A stretch of 64,000 bases of DNA from Magicicada septendecula (lineage: Eukaryota; Arthropoda; Insecta; Hemiptera; Cicadidae). The notes below the pieces were generated by a model, which was given only the letters and a program-made list of their open reading frames with translations, was not told where the DNA came from and searched no databases. The position numbers and the translations under genes are program-made. The stretch lies in the NCBI GenBank assembly GCA_034769895.1, contig CM068374.1, positions 358,023,802 through 358,087,801 of the forward strand, given 5' to 3'. Positions 33,674-46,064 of this stretch are shown one piece after another. Position 1 is the first letter of the stretch; each line of letters begins with the position of its first letter.

Positions 33674-36600
33674 TGTAACAATCTACTAGGGTCGTACCTG
33701 TTGAAATGTATCACACTTGTTTATTTTGTGTATTAGTGTGAATGTAGTGTGTTTGCCTCACACTGGTTGTTACATAAATCGACGTCACTACTGGAGTCCG
33801 TAGCGTTGTCAATGTCACCAGTACAACCTACCTGTTAATTCATAGGGATTACGATTCCCGGGTGGCGCCAAATTGTTTCTGTTAAAACAATTAAAACATT
33901 TAATTTTTAAGGTAATACGTGATATTAGCTAGACAGCTGTGAAGTTCGAATTGTTCCCGCTGCTACACAGGTTGTCGACTCGGCCGCTCGTGGTGAGCGC
34001 TAGTTGGCTGTTGCTTAAAACTTCGCTAACACACATATATTCTACAAAATTCCTATGAAATAACAAGATAGTAATGTTCTGTACTGCGTTTTTTAATACA
34101 TATTTAATTATCAATAAATATGACAAATGAATCATAAACAAATTTATAATATTATGCTCCGGCTTAGAGCTTGAAACACAAAACATCTCAGGTTGGCAAA
34201 ATTGATTTCAAAACACTATCGTTCAGTTACTTTTAACAAATTACTATGTTTTTTAAAATCTGGAGTTCTTTTGATCATGAAAATAGACATAAACGTTGAT
34301 TACATGGAAAAAAGTACACTACTATACCTTATGCGTACTTAGGATTTATAATGTGTTTGTACAATTTGTTCAGTAGTGTCGTATTTCTGTTACAGTAGTT
34401 ATGTTCACAAATAAGGTTATCTCTATAGTTTAATTAAATGTTTTTTTAATGTAAGTAAATTATGCCTTTACCTTTGAAAGAAAATACTACTTTTTAAATA
34501 GTGAGAAATTTTACCATTTGAAAATAATTTAAGTAATTTGGGGTTTTGGGAGTAAGAAATTATTCGGTACTTATCAGTTCATCTCACGTTGTCTGTGTCG
34601 TCATCAGGATAGGCGTATATTTTTCGAATTTGGGCTGGTTGAAGGCTTCCAACATCTTCTTCAAACTGGTCTGGGTTTTTTCGTTAATTAGTTTATTTAA
34701 TTTCGTTCCTGCACATCATTAATTCTGTATAGATCGACGTCTCTTCATATTGGGTTATCTTGGTTCACTGATTCGACTTTTTATAACTGTTTAAATTAAA
34801 ATTTTAGTTTGTCCAATTTTTCGTGTGGCTTACCCACGCTTCGTTTCTTCAGCGTCTCTCTAATTTAATGGAAAAATAAGACCTCAAACGTCTCGTTGTC
34901 ATAGTAACCAATAATTCAATGCTTGGTTAATTACTCCTTACATACATTGTTAGAAATATTTGAATTTTTATTCAAATTTATTAAGTATTTTCTAATGATT
35001 TTATTCCCTTATAATTCCTTTGGGATAATAAATGACATCACTATTATTTTTCTTTCCTTTCAAAGTTTACAATGATACCTCATAAGGTCATATTCTGTTA
35101 CACTTTAACTATAGTCTAATTATTTGACATTTAATAAATAACATATCTTTCTTGAATTAAATTATTACAATAATATTTCTGTGTTGAAATAACTGATATA
35201 TATAATTACTGTCCATTCACTGTTCTTAGATTAGTAAGATTTTTTGTGAAATTGATACAATTTGCATTTGAATGTCTTTGGCAGTTAACTGTTTTCATAG
35301 TCACAAACAGCCATTATTGTTTTTTAGTGTATTTCCTTTTTTAAATTACATTCTGAATTCAGCCTGATGGGCTTCACTTATTTGTTTGTGTTTTAATTAC
35401 TATTCAACATACATTTTCATTACTCTTCATTTAAAATATAATAGTTAGGTTTATGGACTGTAAGTCCCTTTCAGCCATATTCCTTCTTTAACATTGAATC
35501 AACTATTCTTTACAAGTCATAAATTATTCTTAGTACTAACATTGATTTCTTTCTTGTCTTATCAACTAGGGTGATAAACATTGTCACTTTCTCTAATATT
35601 ATGAAGGTTAATTCCCCTTTCAACATGGGGTGTTGTATTCTTTATAATTTTAATCTTTAATAACAAACTTTACTTCTATCCTATCATGCCATGTTAACAC
35701 AAGTTATTGTACTGGGCTTTCTCCCTGAATATTATTACAAGCTTCCTTAATATTAATTTGGATTACTATTTATAATTACTTCTAGGTATATAATTGATTA
35801 TAATCTCACTCCAATCATTGGTGGTTTATCAATGTTTTACAGAGTGTCTATCTACTTAGCATTCTATTTTGAATGTTTCACATCCACTTTCACTATTTTT
35901 TAGGGCATTTACTCTTCACTAAAGCACTTCACTTTGGTTCACTGTTTTGTAATTAGTGTTATTTAATGGGTAATCCCTATACTTTCTCCTACCATTTCTC
36001 ACTATTTTGTTTTAGTATTATTTTTACTATTAACAATATTAGGCTAGTTGTGTTTTGGTTGAATCTAACCTTTCTGACAGGGTTAGTGTACTTTTCCTAT
36101 ACTACATTGCTTTACAATTGTATTGTCTTAAAAATGGGTACCTAGGTTACATTAATGCTAATAATAACATTGGTTTCATTAATACTTAATTATTCAAGGT
36201 TTATTGACCGTATTCTATCTCTAAACGTACAATCTTTCCCTTTTATATATGTGTGTTAGTTTCCCCTTGGGTTTTATCTGTCTCCTCTTCATTCTTCCTC
36301 TTCTTCTTCTTCAATCCGGTTCGGTTCTCCTCTTCTTCTCTTCTGGTTTAAATTCTGTTTACTTGTATGGATCTGTCCTCTTCTTCTGGTTCTTCTTTAG
36401 TTCTGTGTCCATCATTGTTTTGTCTATCATATTTTTCTTAAGTATGTTACGTGGTTCCCTTCTTTATGTTTGGGTTGTTGGCTCAATCATGTCAAAATAT
36501 TTACATTTTAATAAGTATGTTACGTGGTTCCCTTCTTTATGTTTGTGTTTTCGGCTCAATCACTTGGGTTGGGTAATATCGTTGTACGTCTTGTCAAAGT

Positions 36601-36710
36601 ATTTACATTTTAATCATTTTTTACACATTTTATTTCATATGAAGTAACTTTATATCAAGAATTATCTTTTTTATCACTGGTACGAGATTTGGCTTAATTG
36701 TATCATTACA
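33674..36710 (-). repeat. B 5' LTR (3037 bp)
   Basis: Uninterrupted copy of the LTR that E splits at 18672/25355. Minus strand starts TGTAATGATACAATT and ends TTGTTACA. A strong TATA box, TATATAAAAGGG, lies about 460 bases from the U3 start (36238-36249), giving a short U3 and a very long R-U5. Small plus-strand ORFs in it are repeats of those in the 3' LTR and antisense to transcription. Confidence 0.93.
36238..36249 (-). promoter_or_regulatory. TATA box in B 5' LTR
   Basis: TATATAAAAGGG on the minus strand; the same box is in the 3' LTR. Transcription would start near 36215 and run through gag and pol. Confidence 0.55.
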
Positions 36711-37489
36711 ATTTGCCTCTCAACTTGCCTGGTTGGTTTAGGTATTCAAGTGTGTAAGTGGCCTTGCCGATCTCATGACATATGGTCCTTCGAAAAGTGT
36801 GCAGAACTTCCCTATGATTCTGTTATTCAAATCTGATATTGGGTAGGTCCTGACCAATACCTTGTTTCCGTCCTCGAACTTAATGGTTTCATTGGTGTTG
36901 TTGATTTTGTCCGAACGCTTCTTTCCTTTTTCTTTCATTCGAAGATAGATATCATTGGTGTTTATTTGCTGGTCATCTGTTAATAGCTCTTTATCAATAA
37001 ATTTCCCCCATACTCGCTCTTGTTTCCTTCCCCATTGTGCTTCGTACGGAGTCATCTCAATTGTTTCATGAAAAGTCTGGTTCATGCAGGCTTCAACTAG
37101 CTTCAAGTATTTGGCCCATTTGGTGTGACCTTCATTTGTTAAAACACGAAACATGTTACCAAGTTGTCGGTTGATGCGTTTTGCTAAGTTAGTGCACGGA
37201 TTCCTGATGGCTGTGAATTTTGGTTTGATTTGTAGATCCAGTAACTCATCTCTCCATCTTTTACTGGTGAGCTGAGTTCTATTATCTGATAGGATTGTAG
37301 CTGGCTTTCCGACTTCTTGTATGTACGATTTGATTTTGTTGAGCATCACAGTTGTTGTGGCTCTCTTCATTGGGTATAACTTTACAAACTTTGTGAAATT
37401 GTCGATCATAATAAAGATGTATTTAACTCCTCCGGTGGACGTAGGCAATGGTCCGTAATAATCTACACTAATTAGTTCTCCCTTTGCTC
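36711..37489 (-). pseudogene. Inverted repeat P, left arm: integrase fragment
   Basis: Minus-strand integrase matching 38068-38846. It includes the catalytic core (GPLPTSTGG, IMIDNFTKF, ILSDNRTQL) and the C-terminal GPYVMRS segment, ending on a frameshift at the 36738 stop; the true end of the pol reading continues across the B insertion at 17313. The expected catalytic Glu in the NLAER-type motif is Lys (AAA read from 37179-37181), and DNGTQ is DNRTQ. Both changes and the frameshift are shared with the right arm, so the copy was dead before it was duplicated. Upstream pol domains are absent. Confidence 0.88.
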
Positions 37490-38067
37490 ACTTGACGCTT
37501 GTTCATTTCCACCCTCTCTGTTGATCCTTTTCTCTCGGTCTTGGGTTTGTTGTTGTAGCCACGGTTGGTGTTGTTTCCGCTCAGGTCCATTAGCACTTTC
37601 ATTATCCAGAGGATTTAAAAAAAGACCAACCGATCGACAAAACCGACGAGATGGAGATCAACGACGTCACCATTCAGATTGGAGCAGAAATTAAAAATAA
37701 CTTTAAAACATAGGGAAACGCTAATTAGCCGACAAAAAATTAAGCCAAATTATCAACACCATACAAACAAATACAAATGACAAAATCACTAGGAATTATA
37801 ACCGGTATAACGAAAAATTATACCGAAAGGACAAAGGAAGATGGAAACTCATGTTGCCCACTGCTCTGAGTCAACAGCTAATCAAAGAAATCCATATAGC
37901 CTACGGACATACTGGGAACAAGAAAACGTACAACCTTTTCAAGGAACACTTTACAGCTGATGCGGTACACATAACGACCCAACACATCATAAAAACTTGC
38001 GACACATGCCAGAAATGCAAGGATTATAGCAAAAGGATGATTGGAGAAACGCAACCCGTTATATCTA
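37490..38067. other. Centre of inverted repeat P
   Basis: 578-bp spacer between the arms. Its left 120 bases, read on the minus strand, encode a Gln/Arg/Asn-rich Gag-tail-like stretch running straight into the left-arm integrase. From about 37612 the plus strand encodes the RNase H-integrase linker and H2C2 finger of the right-arm pol. The two copies thus meet head to head, each with a different internal deletion. Confidence 0.65.
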
Positions 38068-38887
38068 GAGCAAAGGGAGAACTAATTAGTGTAGATTATT
38101 ACGGACCATTGCCTACGTCCACCGGAGGAGTTAAATACATCTTTATTATGATCGACAATTTCACAAAGTTTGTAAAGTTATACCCAATGAAGAGAGCCAC
38201 AACAACTGTGATGCTCAACAAAATCAAATCGTACATACAAGAAGTCGGAAAGCCAGCTACAATCCTATCAGATAATAGAACTCAGCTCACCAGTAAAAGA
38301 TGGAGAGATGAGTTACTGGATCTACAAATCAAACCAAAATTCACAGCCATCAGGAATCCGTGCACTAACTTAGCAAAACGCATCAACCGACAACTTGGTA
38401 ACATGTTTCGTGTTTTAACAAATGAAGGTCACACCAAATGGGCCAAATACTTGAAGCTAGTTGAAGCCTGCATGAACCAGACTTTTCATGAAACAATTGA
38501 GATGACTCCGTACGAAGCACAATGGGGAAGGAAACAAGAGCGAGTATGGGGGAAATTTATTGATAAAGAGCTATTAACAGATGACCAGCCAATAAACACC
38601 AATGATATCTATCTTCGAATAAAAGAAAAAGGAAAGAAGCGTTCGGACAAAATCAACAACACCAACGAAACCATTAAGTTCGAGATCGGAAACAAGGTAT
38701 TGGTCAGGACCTACCCAGTATCAGATTTGAATAACAGAATCATTGGGAAGTTCTGCACACTTTTCGAAGGACCATATGTCATGAGATCGGCAAGGCCACT
38801 TACACACTTGAATACCTAAACCAACCAGGCAAGTTGAGAGGCAAATTCAACGTGAGACAACTAAAACGGTATTTCAAAAACACATAA
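37612..38887 (+). pseudogene. Inverted repeat P, right arm: pol C-terminal end (integrase)
   Basis: Plus-strand pol remnant, open from ATG 37851 for 322 codons, with readable homology upstream to about 37612 broken by a TAG. It has an H2C2 finger (IAYGHTGNKKTYN through CDTCQKC), the core with VDYYGPLP and ILSDNRTQL, and NLAKRINRQL where the catalytic Glu is replaced by Lys (38376-38378). A frameshift before SARPLTHLNT ends that frame at 38819; the other frame finishes the protein at 38887 (RQLKRYFKNT). It lacks protease, RT and RNase H. Confidence 0.88.
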
Positions 38888-40673
38888 AACAGAACAAAAC
38901 ACCAAAACACAAACAAAATTAAACAAAACATTGAATTTGTAAATAAAATTGTAATATGTATGATTGAAATTTAATTGTATTAGGATAAGGAGATAATATG
39001 TAAACAGAAAATTTTGTATTAGAATAACTACAGGTAATAAATAAGATATGAATGTCAAAATTGCTATATAGTGAATAAGTATATAACTGTTATGTAAAGA
39101 GGGAAAGTAGAGTAGCATTGGGTCTACTAACCCAAGAGCAGGTAAAGGGAGAAAACACGGTATGCTTTGTAAAGTGGGTAAATAGCCTACTACCACGACA
39201 ATCCAAATGTAAACAAGCGACTGAAATATAAACAAGACATATGTGTCAAAAATTTAAAGTAGGTCAAATAAAGATTATATGTTAGGATTGATTGTGTGTG
39301 TGTGTGTGTGTGTGTTGTTACAAACCTTCACTCGTCGTTTAACAAATCGATTTTGAACGTAACAAATACAATGTAATGGCGTTCTACCGGAGTAGTAAAC
39401 CAATATTTTCGTTCAATCGTTTGGATTCTTTTGATCATGATAAAAGGATTAGATGCAATTACAATAATAAAAATACACAACCTTACAATGTTTCTACTTA
39501 AATATTATGATGTGTATCTATAATTGGTTTGTAGGAGTGTAGTAAAAGTGTTTTAAAGGTTTGTAAACTAACACTAGGTTAACTTTATAATTTGACAAAT
39601 TTTCAGCGTCTTAGTATTTTTATTTAATCTTTGAAAGAGAATAAAATCAGTTTAGTGATATTTCATAATATAGTGAGAAATATTTAAAGTGGGTTATTTC
39701 AGAAGTTTGGATAATTTAGAGGATACTTAACAACTTCGTAGCCTGGGGTTAGTCAGTTAGTCTGGAACAAAGGGCTGTAGCAGCAATAGAATTCAATTTT
39801 CAATTATTCGGGCTTCTGGCATCTTTTTCAATGTACTTGGATTAACTTACGCACTTCGTTTCAAATTAAAAGGTCTTCATCATCAGTTAATTGGTTTCAG
39901 TTGTAGTCTGCCTCCTTCTCGTTCAATTTTGATAGTTTGGTCAACTTTTATAACATTTTAAATTAAAAATTGGGTGTTCAAAATTTTGGCTTCTGTTTTC
40001 CAAGAGCGTCACTGTTCGAGTAATGATATTCAACGGTAAATTCTTATTCAACGGTGGTTTCTATGGTTACCAAAGAATTCTGATTGGCCTAGCTTGATAT
40101 AAATCCATTGTTATCAAAATTTGAATTCTTTTCAAAATCCTTATATATCTTCTGACTTTCTTCATTCCATTATCTCCCTTCCTAAGTATTAATTATTAGC
40201 ACTGTCATTTGCAGTGGTGAAGCTAGTAGTTAATGAATGAGTAGGCAAAAGTCTTACCTTAAATTTTTTTTAAGGAATCACTAAAAGGACGGTGGTTCAA
40301 ATCGGACGCTGAGGTAGAGTTTGCTGTTAGCGAATGGTTCCGGAAACAGCCGTAAGAATTTTACTAACAGGGAATCTACAGATTAGTGCAAGAGTGGGAC
40401 TCATGTCTTAATGTTAATGGAGACTTCTTTTAAAATCATTGAATAAAAAATGCTTTACAGCTCTAAACGTGTTTCTATTAAACAATCCTTGTATATCCTT
40501 GTCATACACAATAATACATCTGATTGAACTTCAAATTTTAAAACTTGATTAGTTTCTATATTATATGTTTAATGTTACAAACAATTTAAAAACAATCTTG
40601 ATCATCTGTTAGTTCAGCGGAATAACAGGCACACTTTTAATAACCGCATAAAATAAGCACACTTATAAACAAC
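38068..40673 (+). repeat. Inverted repeat P, right arm
   Basis: 2606 bp, reverse complement of the left arm (37489 down to 36711, then 17313 down to 15472). Covers the integrase end, about 1.3 kb of non-coding 3' sequence (38888-40211) and the first 460 bases of a hAT element. In the non-coding part I see a GT run at 39294-39316 and no gene. Confidence 0.92.
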
Positions 40674-41036
40674 ACAGCGCGCTCTAACTTAACTGTTTGC
40701 ACCATAGAAGTGAGACATGCCTCAACGCTCTATGTGTACAGCACGGGACAATCCCCCTCCCCCGCACTTTCAATTCACGCCAGCACATTGCTTACATACG
40801 ATGTATACAAAAAACTCTGAGGCAAGTTCACGTTGCCTCATTCGCTTTATGCTGAATCTCACCTGTCACCATCTAGCGGTCGCTCAGTAAAGCACATTTT
40901 GGCTTAATAAATTCGACAGTCACAGTAACAATGTATAATCTTTACGTTACGTAGTTCATACGTATTTATAATTTTTATTCTACAGAATTTTTAGGGTAGG
41001 CATTGCCTCAATTGCCTCCATGTAACTTCACCACTG
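40212..41036. mobile_element. Non-autonomous hAT-type element
   Basis: 825 bp with ends CAGTGGTGAAG and its inverse, flanked by an exact 8-bp duplication GTCATTTG (40204-40211 and 41037-41044), the hAT hallmark. No transposase ORF. The first half is also in the left arm of P, where the copy is cut at 15472, so the arm boundary falls inside this element. Confidence 0.9.
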
Positions 41037-41044
41037 GTCATTTG

Positions 41045-42811
41045 TATTTTCTTACAAAGATTATTTTGGTATCCCACAATATTGGGTTATTTCATGTTTT
41101 ATAAGTTTACCATTATTTTAATATTTCCTAATTACATTTCTCTGTTAATTTAACTCCTTATTTTAATATTTTGCTTTTAATAAAATTTACCATTTATCCT
41201 TGGTTAATTAGTCACCTTGGATTTGTTAATTACTTGGTTATTTTCGTACAATTTGTATTTGTTGGTGTTTGACAGTTAGGCTTGTCTCAAGTCTAAGTAG
41301 CCATTACTGATTTTTGATTATTTCATATACATTACATCTCATTTTAGCCTAGAGCTTTATTTCGATCTTATAACTAGGTTTATTATCTATTGATGTGTTT
41401 TGGTTCTGTTTTTGTATGATTTGTATGTTACTACTGTTTTATTCTTTATGTATTGCTAACTATTTACTAACTGGTTTTCTCATTTTCTAAATCAAACATT
41501 GTTTTCTTTTCTTACTTATTTACTCCGCCAATGTCAACAATATGGCTATTAATTACTATTTTTTCATAATATAAAATACAACATTTAGGTCTATGGTTGG
41601 TATAATTACCCCATCCATATCCTATTCACAAGTTTGTTTAAACAATTATTTAACAATTAATATATAATATTGGTGTACAATTCATTACCTTTGATTTATT
41701 TTTTGGGTGATAAACAACCTCACCTTCAAGAATCATTCCTTATAACATGGGTGTTTATTGATGGTTTTAAACTTCTTATTTTATAAAAACTCTTTGCCTT
41801 CTTTCCATGTTAACACTATCTTATTACATTGTCATGTGGTTCTCACCTTTAAATTCTACTATATACTTTTAAACTCTACAATAATATTCTTTTCTAATCA
41901 CTACAGTTAATATCACTCTTTAGTGTTCATTCTTACTTAATTAATGGTTTATTTTAAATATTATTCTTAACAACTTTCTTAAACGTTATTGTTCACTGTT
42001 AAATCTTTAGTGTTGGTTATTTTTACCAAGTGTTTATCTTAGCCTTTACTATTTTCCCTATTGCTATCATTGACAATATTTTTATTTACTCATCACCTGC
42101 ACTTTTAAATTATCTTGTGTGTATTATAATTTACTTAGTGTTTCTTTTTCTATCATTTCACTTTAGGGTAATTTCACTTTCACTATGTTAAATTCCGTTT
42201 ACTTCTCACTATTTCCATATCTTTCTCTTTCTCTACACATATTTCTTATATATATGTATTAATATCATGTCTTTCTCTATTAATAACTTACATGTACTTC
42301 TAATTCTTTGGCTAGTGTATTTTTAGCTATCGTGTTTTATTAATGACTAATTAAAATTGTCACTCAATCAATACTAATTTTTATTATTTATATTGGTTCT
42401 TTACCGGTTTTGTTTCCTTTATTATATTTGATTACATTATTTCTCCCTTCTCTATTCTTTCTTCCTTGTCTGTGTTTTCTCGACTTGTTTCATTTTATTT
42501 TCTTCATCGTTGGTTTGTTCCCTCTTTGTTCTCATTTTTCTTCTCCTTCTCTTCTCATCTTGTTTACTTTTATTTTGGTTCTTTATCTGGCCAATCTCTG
42601 GGGTTGGGTCAAAGTCGTTTGTCTGTCAGTCTAGTCTGTGAATTTCTTTAATAATCACTTTTAGTTTATAATTCTTCCTCCTTCTTTCATAATTACATTT
42701 TATATTTTGATTCTCTTCATTATTTATTTATTAAATATATTATTTTTTAGCATTTTTTACATACTTATAGTAATCAAAAATGATCTGAATTTGGCGATGT
42801 TATAATATATA

Positions 42812-42852
<41 letters not shown>

Positions 42853-42894
42853 AATTTGTAGTTTAAGTTGTGAAATATCATTGTAGGTATATAT
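41045..42894. other. AT-rich non-coding stretch, LTR-like composition
   Basis: 1.85 kb without a protein-like ORF. The strand bias (T-rich on plus) and pieces such as a GGGTTGGGT-containing stretch near 42600 recall B's LTR read on the plus strand, so it may be a diverged minus-strand LTR or 3' region. A TA microsatellite lies at about 42815-42848. I cannot place its ends. Confidence 0.45.
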
Positions 42895-45800
42895 TGTAAT
42901 GTCACAAAATGTTCCATTACTCTTAAAACGACCAGAAGAGTGAAGATAATACCAAAATAATTATGATCAAGTAACGAAGTCTAGGTAACGATGAAGTATA
43001 TAATAGAATTAAAATCTTAAACCATCAAAGAATGGAAAGAAATAAGACATTCAAATGAACAGTAGTAAATCTACTATCAGCATAAAATGACAATACAACA
43101 TAACCAGACGATTTGACTGAGACATTGACGGTAAAACACCATAAGTAGTATAAGGTGAAAGAAATGATGTTTATAACATGTATTATAAACAGCACACTAG
43201 CTGAGTAAATAGAAAAGTAATAATTTGAATAACAAACAAAAGGAAATGTATTATTGATAATTATGAACTATGAAAGAATTATAATAAATGAACCATTAAA
43301 ATAAGGTTAACAGTATAATCTCAATGTTAGATCAGCCTTCAAAGAAGGGTATGCTAAGGCATAATGAATAATGATAATAGAATAATTAATGAGAGAACAA
43401 ATTATAGATGTTCTAATAATAATATGATATCAATGTAATCAACAATGTAAAAACAATATGTACCGGTATTTAAAAATGTTATAAGAGTGTAATTTTTTGT
43501 AGAAAGAAATATTATCAGTCAAGGTGAACAAAACCTTATTATGAATTGTGTAAACTAGGAGACTGGCATAAGATGAGTTAAGATGACTCAATGAATAATA
43601 AATAATATGATAAAAACTCAGAATAATGACTCACAACTACTTATGTGGAGTCCATAATGAAAAGAAATTTGAAATGACAGACAAACCAATGATGACCAAA
43701 CAGATTATGAAAATCATAAAAATGTATCATAAAGAGACCCTTCAAAGTATAGGACAATATAAATATAATAATAATGAAAAAGGTGTAAGTCACCATACAA
43801 TGTCTAGTATGATAAGTGTAGGAAGTAAGAATAATTTTGAATAAGTAATAATGAAGTAAAGAAGCCTTTAAATAATAATAAACTAATATGTTATAATGAT
43901 TGTTAATGTTCAGCTGGATGCAGCAATTTTAAATAATACTATGTTAATTTCAATAAGATTATTATGTTCAGAATAGAAATTAAGGACAGTTGAATTAATG
44001 TTAAAAAATATTAAAACAGAATCTGCAAAAATGTAGCAGAAGACATATGAAAACAATGCAATATTTAAGATAGGCTTTCATTAAGATAGATTTTATTAAT
44101 GAAAGATATATCCAAACTGGCCTCTATTCATATCAAAATAACCAGAAAGGAACGAGCAATACGATGCTAGTAATAGAACCAAATTTGTAATTAGTATAAC
44201 TGAGATATAAACGTAAATATGATAAATTTTGTGAATTTTGGATGGTTACAAGTAACACCCAACAATAATAAGACCCACGCTTAAAAACAATTATGTAAGA
44301 GCTAAAAATAGAATGACCGCATCAACGACGTCATTTTTAGCCAATCAAAAAATTACTTCAAAAATTAATTGGCGCTGCCTAGCGGGATTTTCAGCAGACT
44401 ATATATACGGTTGTAAGAGTGAGGAGAAACACATTTTGTCAAATTCCATTCCAGCAGCTACTACAGGACTCCAGATCTAAATTTTCATCAAATCTTATTA
44501 AACAACAACAGTGAAGAAGTACATACCTTTTAAAGTGCATCGCAACAAGTAGTGTTCATTTTACTAGTTGTGCGAAATAAAAAGAACGAGGTTAGGTGAA
44601 GTACCTAACCAAGTATTTAATTTCAAGAAGTAATAATCGTTCATTCGTGTAAAAGTGAAGTGTACAATCAGTGTACCCGATCGTAAAGTGAATTAAAAAT
44701 AATCCAAAGCGATTATAAAACAGGGAGTACCGTGCAATATACGATTACGGTGTATGAATATTATGTGACTAGTATAAGAAATAATACACTTATGTACTAA
44801 CGCAAAAACATTAATACTATAAGTAATAAGCACTGTCTATACTTTTTTCAAGAGGAATTATACGATTCCAAATATAATAATTCATGTAATAGGCTAACCA
44901 TAGTTACCTCAAACTTTGTAGAGGTTAGACGAACATTTCGTCAATCAATATAAATACTTAAAGGTGTCTAACATATTAAATTCAACTCTTGTAAAGCATC
45001 GTAACTCGAGGCATAGGTATTTTATTCTAAAGAATTCACCCTTGAGATATAAATATTTTGTATAAACAAACCAATAATTAGAATAATCATTGCCAACCTT
45101 CTGGGTTAGGAGAGATGGAAGCCAGGTAGATTGTAATCCATTATTATTGTTAATTTGAATGTATAAGGTTAAAGTAAGCATGTTGTGAGCAATAAACAAG
45201 TAAATTGTTAACTAACAAATGTTGTAAGCAATTATTGAAACAGTTATTAATTATTTTTCTCAATTAAAAGAGCTGCAATTTCAAGGCACTCAAACAATCG
45301 AGTTGGCGGCTTGGACATGTGAAGAGCCAACAGTTTAAATACATAAACAAACCAGAAGGAAAATAATTAATTAAATTATTTTAATTACTCAAACAAAGAA
45401 ATAATTTAACATCAATTAAATTTATGTATTTTTATTCTTTGAATAAATTCTTTTTATGGAATAAGAACTTGCGATTCCATGTGGCGCCCAAGTAAAATCA
45501 ATTTAGCTCACTTACTTACAAACAGTGCAGTTATACTGTTTTGACAACCCAACAGTATAATAACATACTGAGACCATCTGAACAACCAGTACAGACAGAA
45601 CTAACCTACCAGTGCTACACCAAAGGTACGTGAAGGTTTTAAGTACTTAATAATTTTGTCAAACAACACTTTACTGTACACAGACGATCTAAGTCTACAG
45701 AAGTGCTACTGAACTTCAAGTGAACTCCGAAGTGAACCACATTCGATTAACAGAGATTGCAATACTTAATTAATTAACTAATAAAAATTAATTAAACAAA

Positions 45801-45973
45801 ATATACAAGTGAAATCAATTAAATACAAATATTAAAAATTATTTATCAACCGAATTAAATAAAAGATAATCAACGTGTGACGAAATTTTTAAACATGTTC
45901 GTAAGCGGTGTGTAACAAATTGACGCCAACAACAGTGGGGCTTTATAAAAGGGAGAACGAAGGGTGTGTAACA
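42895..45973 (+). mobile_element. F: solo long LTR with an included primer-site copy
   Basis: Starts TGTAATGTCACAAAATGTTCC, closely similar to E's LTR start (TGTAACATAACAAAATGTTAC), and ends GTGTGTAACA at 45973, flanked by ATAT on both sides (42891-42894 and 45974-45977). An earlier LTR-end-like GTGTGTAACA at 45917 is followed by AATTGACGCCAAC and CAGTGGGGC, a primer-site-like unit that lies inside the insertion. TATA box at 44400-44407. No coding sequence. The ATAT duplication is in AT-rich DNA and could be chance. Confidence 0.7.
44400..44407 (+). promoter_or_regulatory. TATA box in F LTR
   Basis: TATATATA, followed by GTAAGAGTGAGGAG and a probable start near 44430, in the same type of setting as the TATA box of E. 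Confidence 0.45.
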
Positions 45974-46064
45974 ATATATATGTCATTAAAGATTATAGGC
46001 GCAACAAATTGATTACATGTAAATTTGAAACCAAATTGTAAATGCAATCAGTTTGGGGGACAAA
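45974..46064 (+). other. D 3' internal end with polypurine tract
   Basis: 91 bases of D internal sequence ending in GTTTGGGGGACAAA (46051-46064), a polypurine-type tract right before the right LTR. Confidence 0.7.

Larger units (their letters stand above)
17314..36710 (-). mobile_element. B: Ty3/Gypsy element with 3-kb LTRs, minus strand
   Basis: The 3' LTR (17314-18672 plus 25357-27034) and 5' LTR (33674-36710) are both 3037 bp, start TGTAAC and end TTACA in element orientation, and are flanked by ATTT (17310-17313 and 36711-36714). Internal order on the minus strand: duplicated primer site, gag, pol, 1.1 kb of 3' region, purine tract. Without the nested E it is about 12.7 kb. Gag is open; pol carries one frameshift and one nonsense codon. 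The LTRs differ by only a few bases, so the insertion is young. Confidence 0.95.

Noticed and set aside
42815-42848. TA run as an origin or promoter
   Set aside because: Simple microsatellite; no other support.
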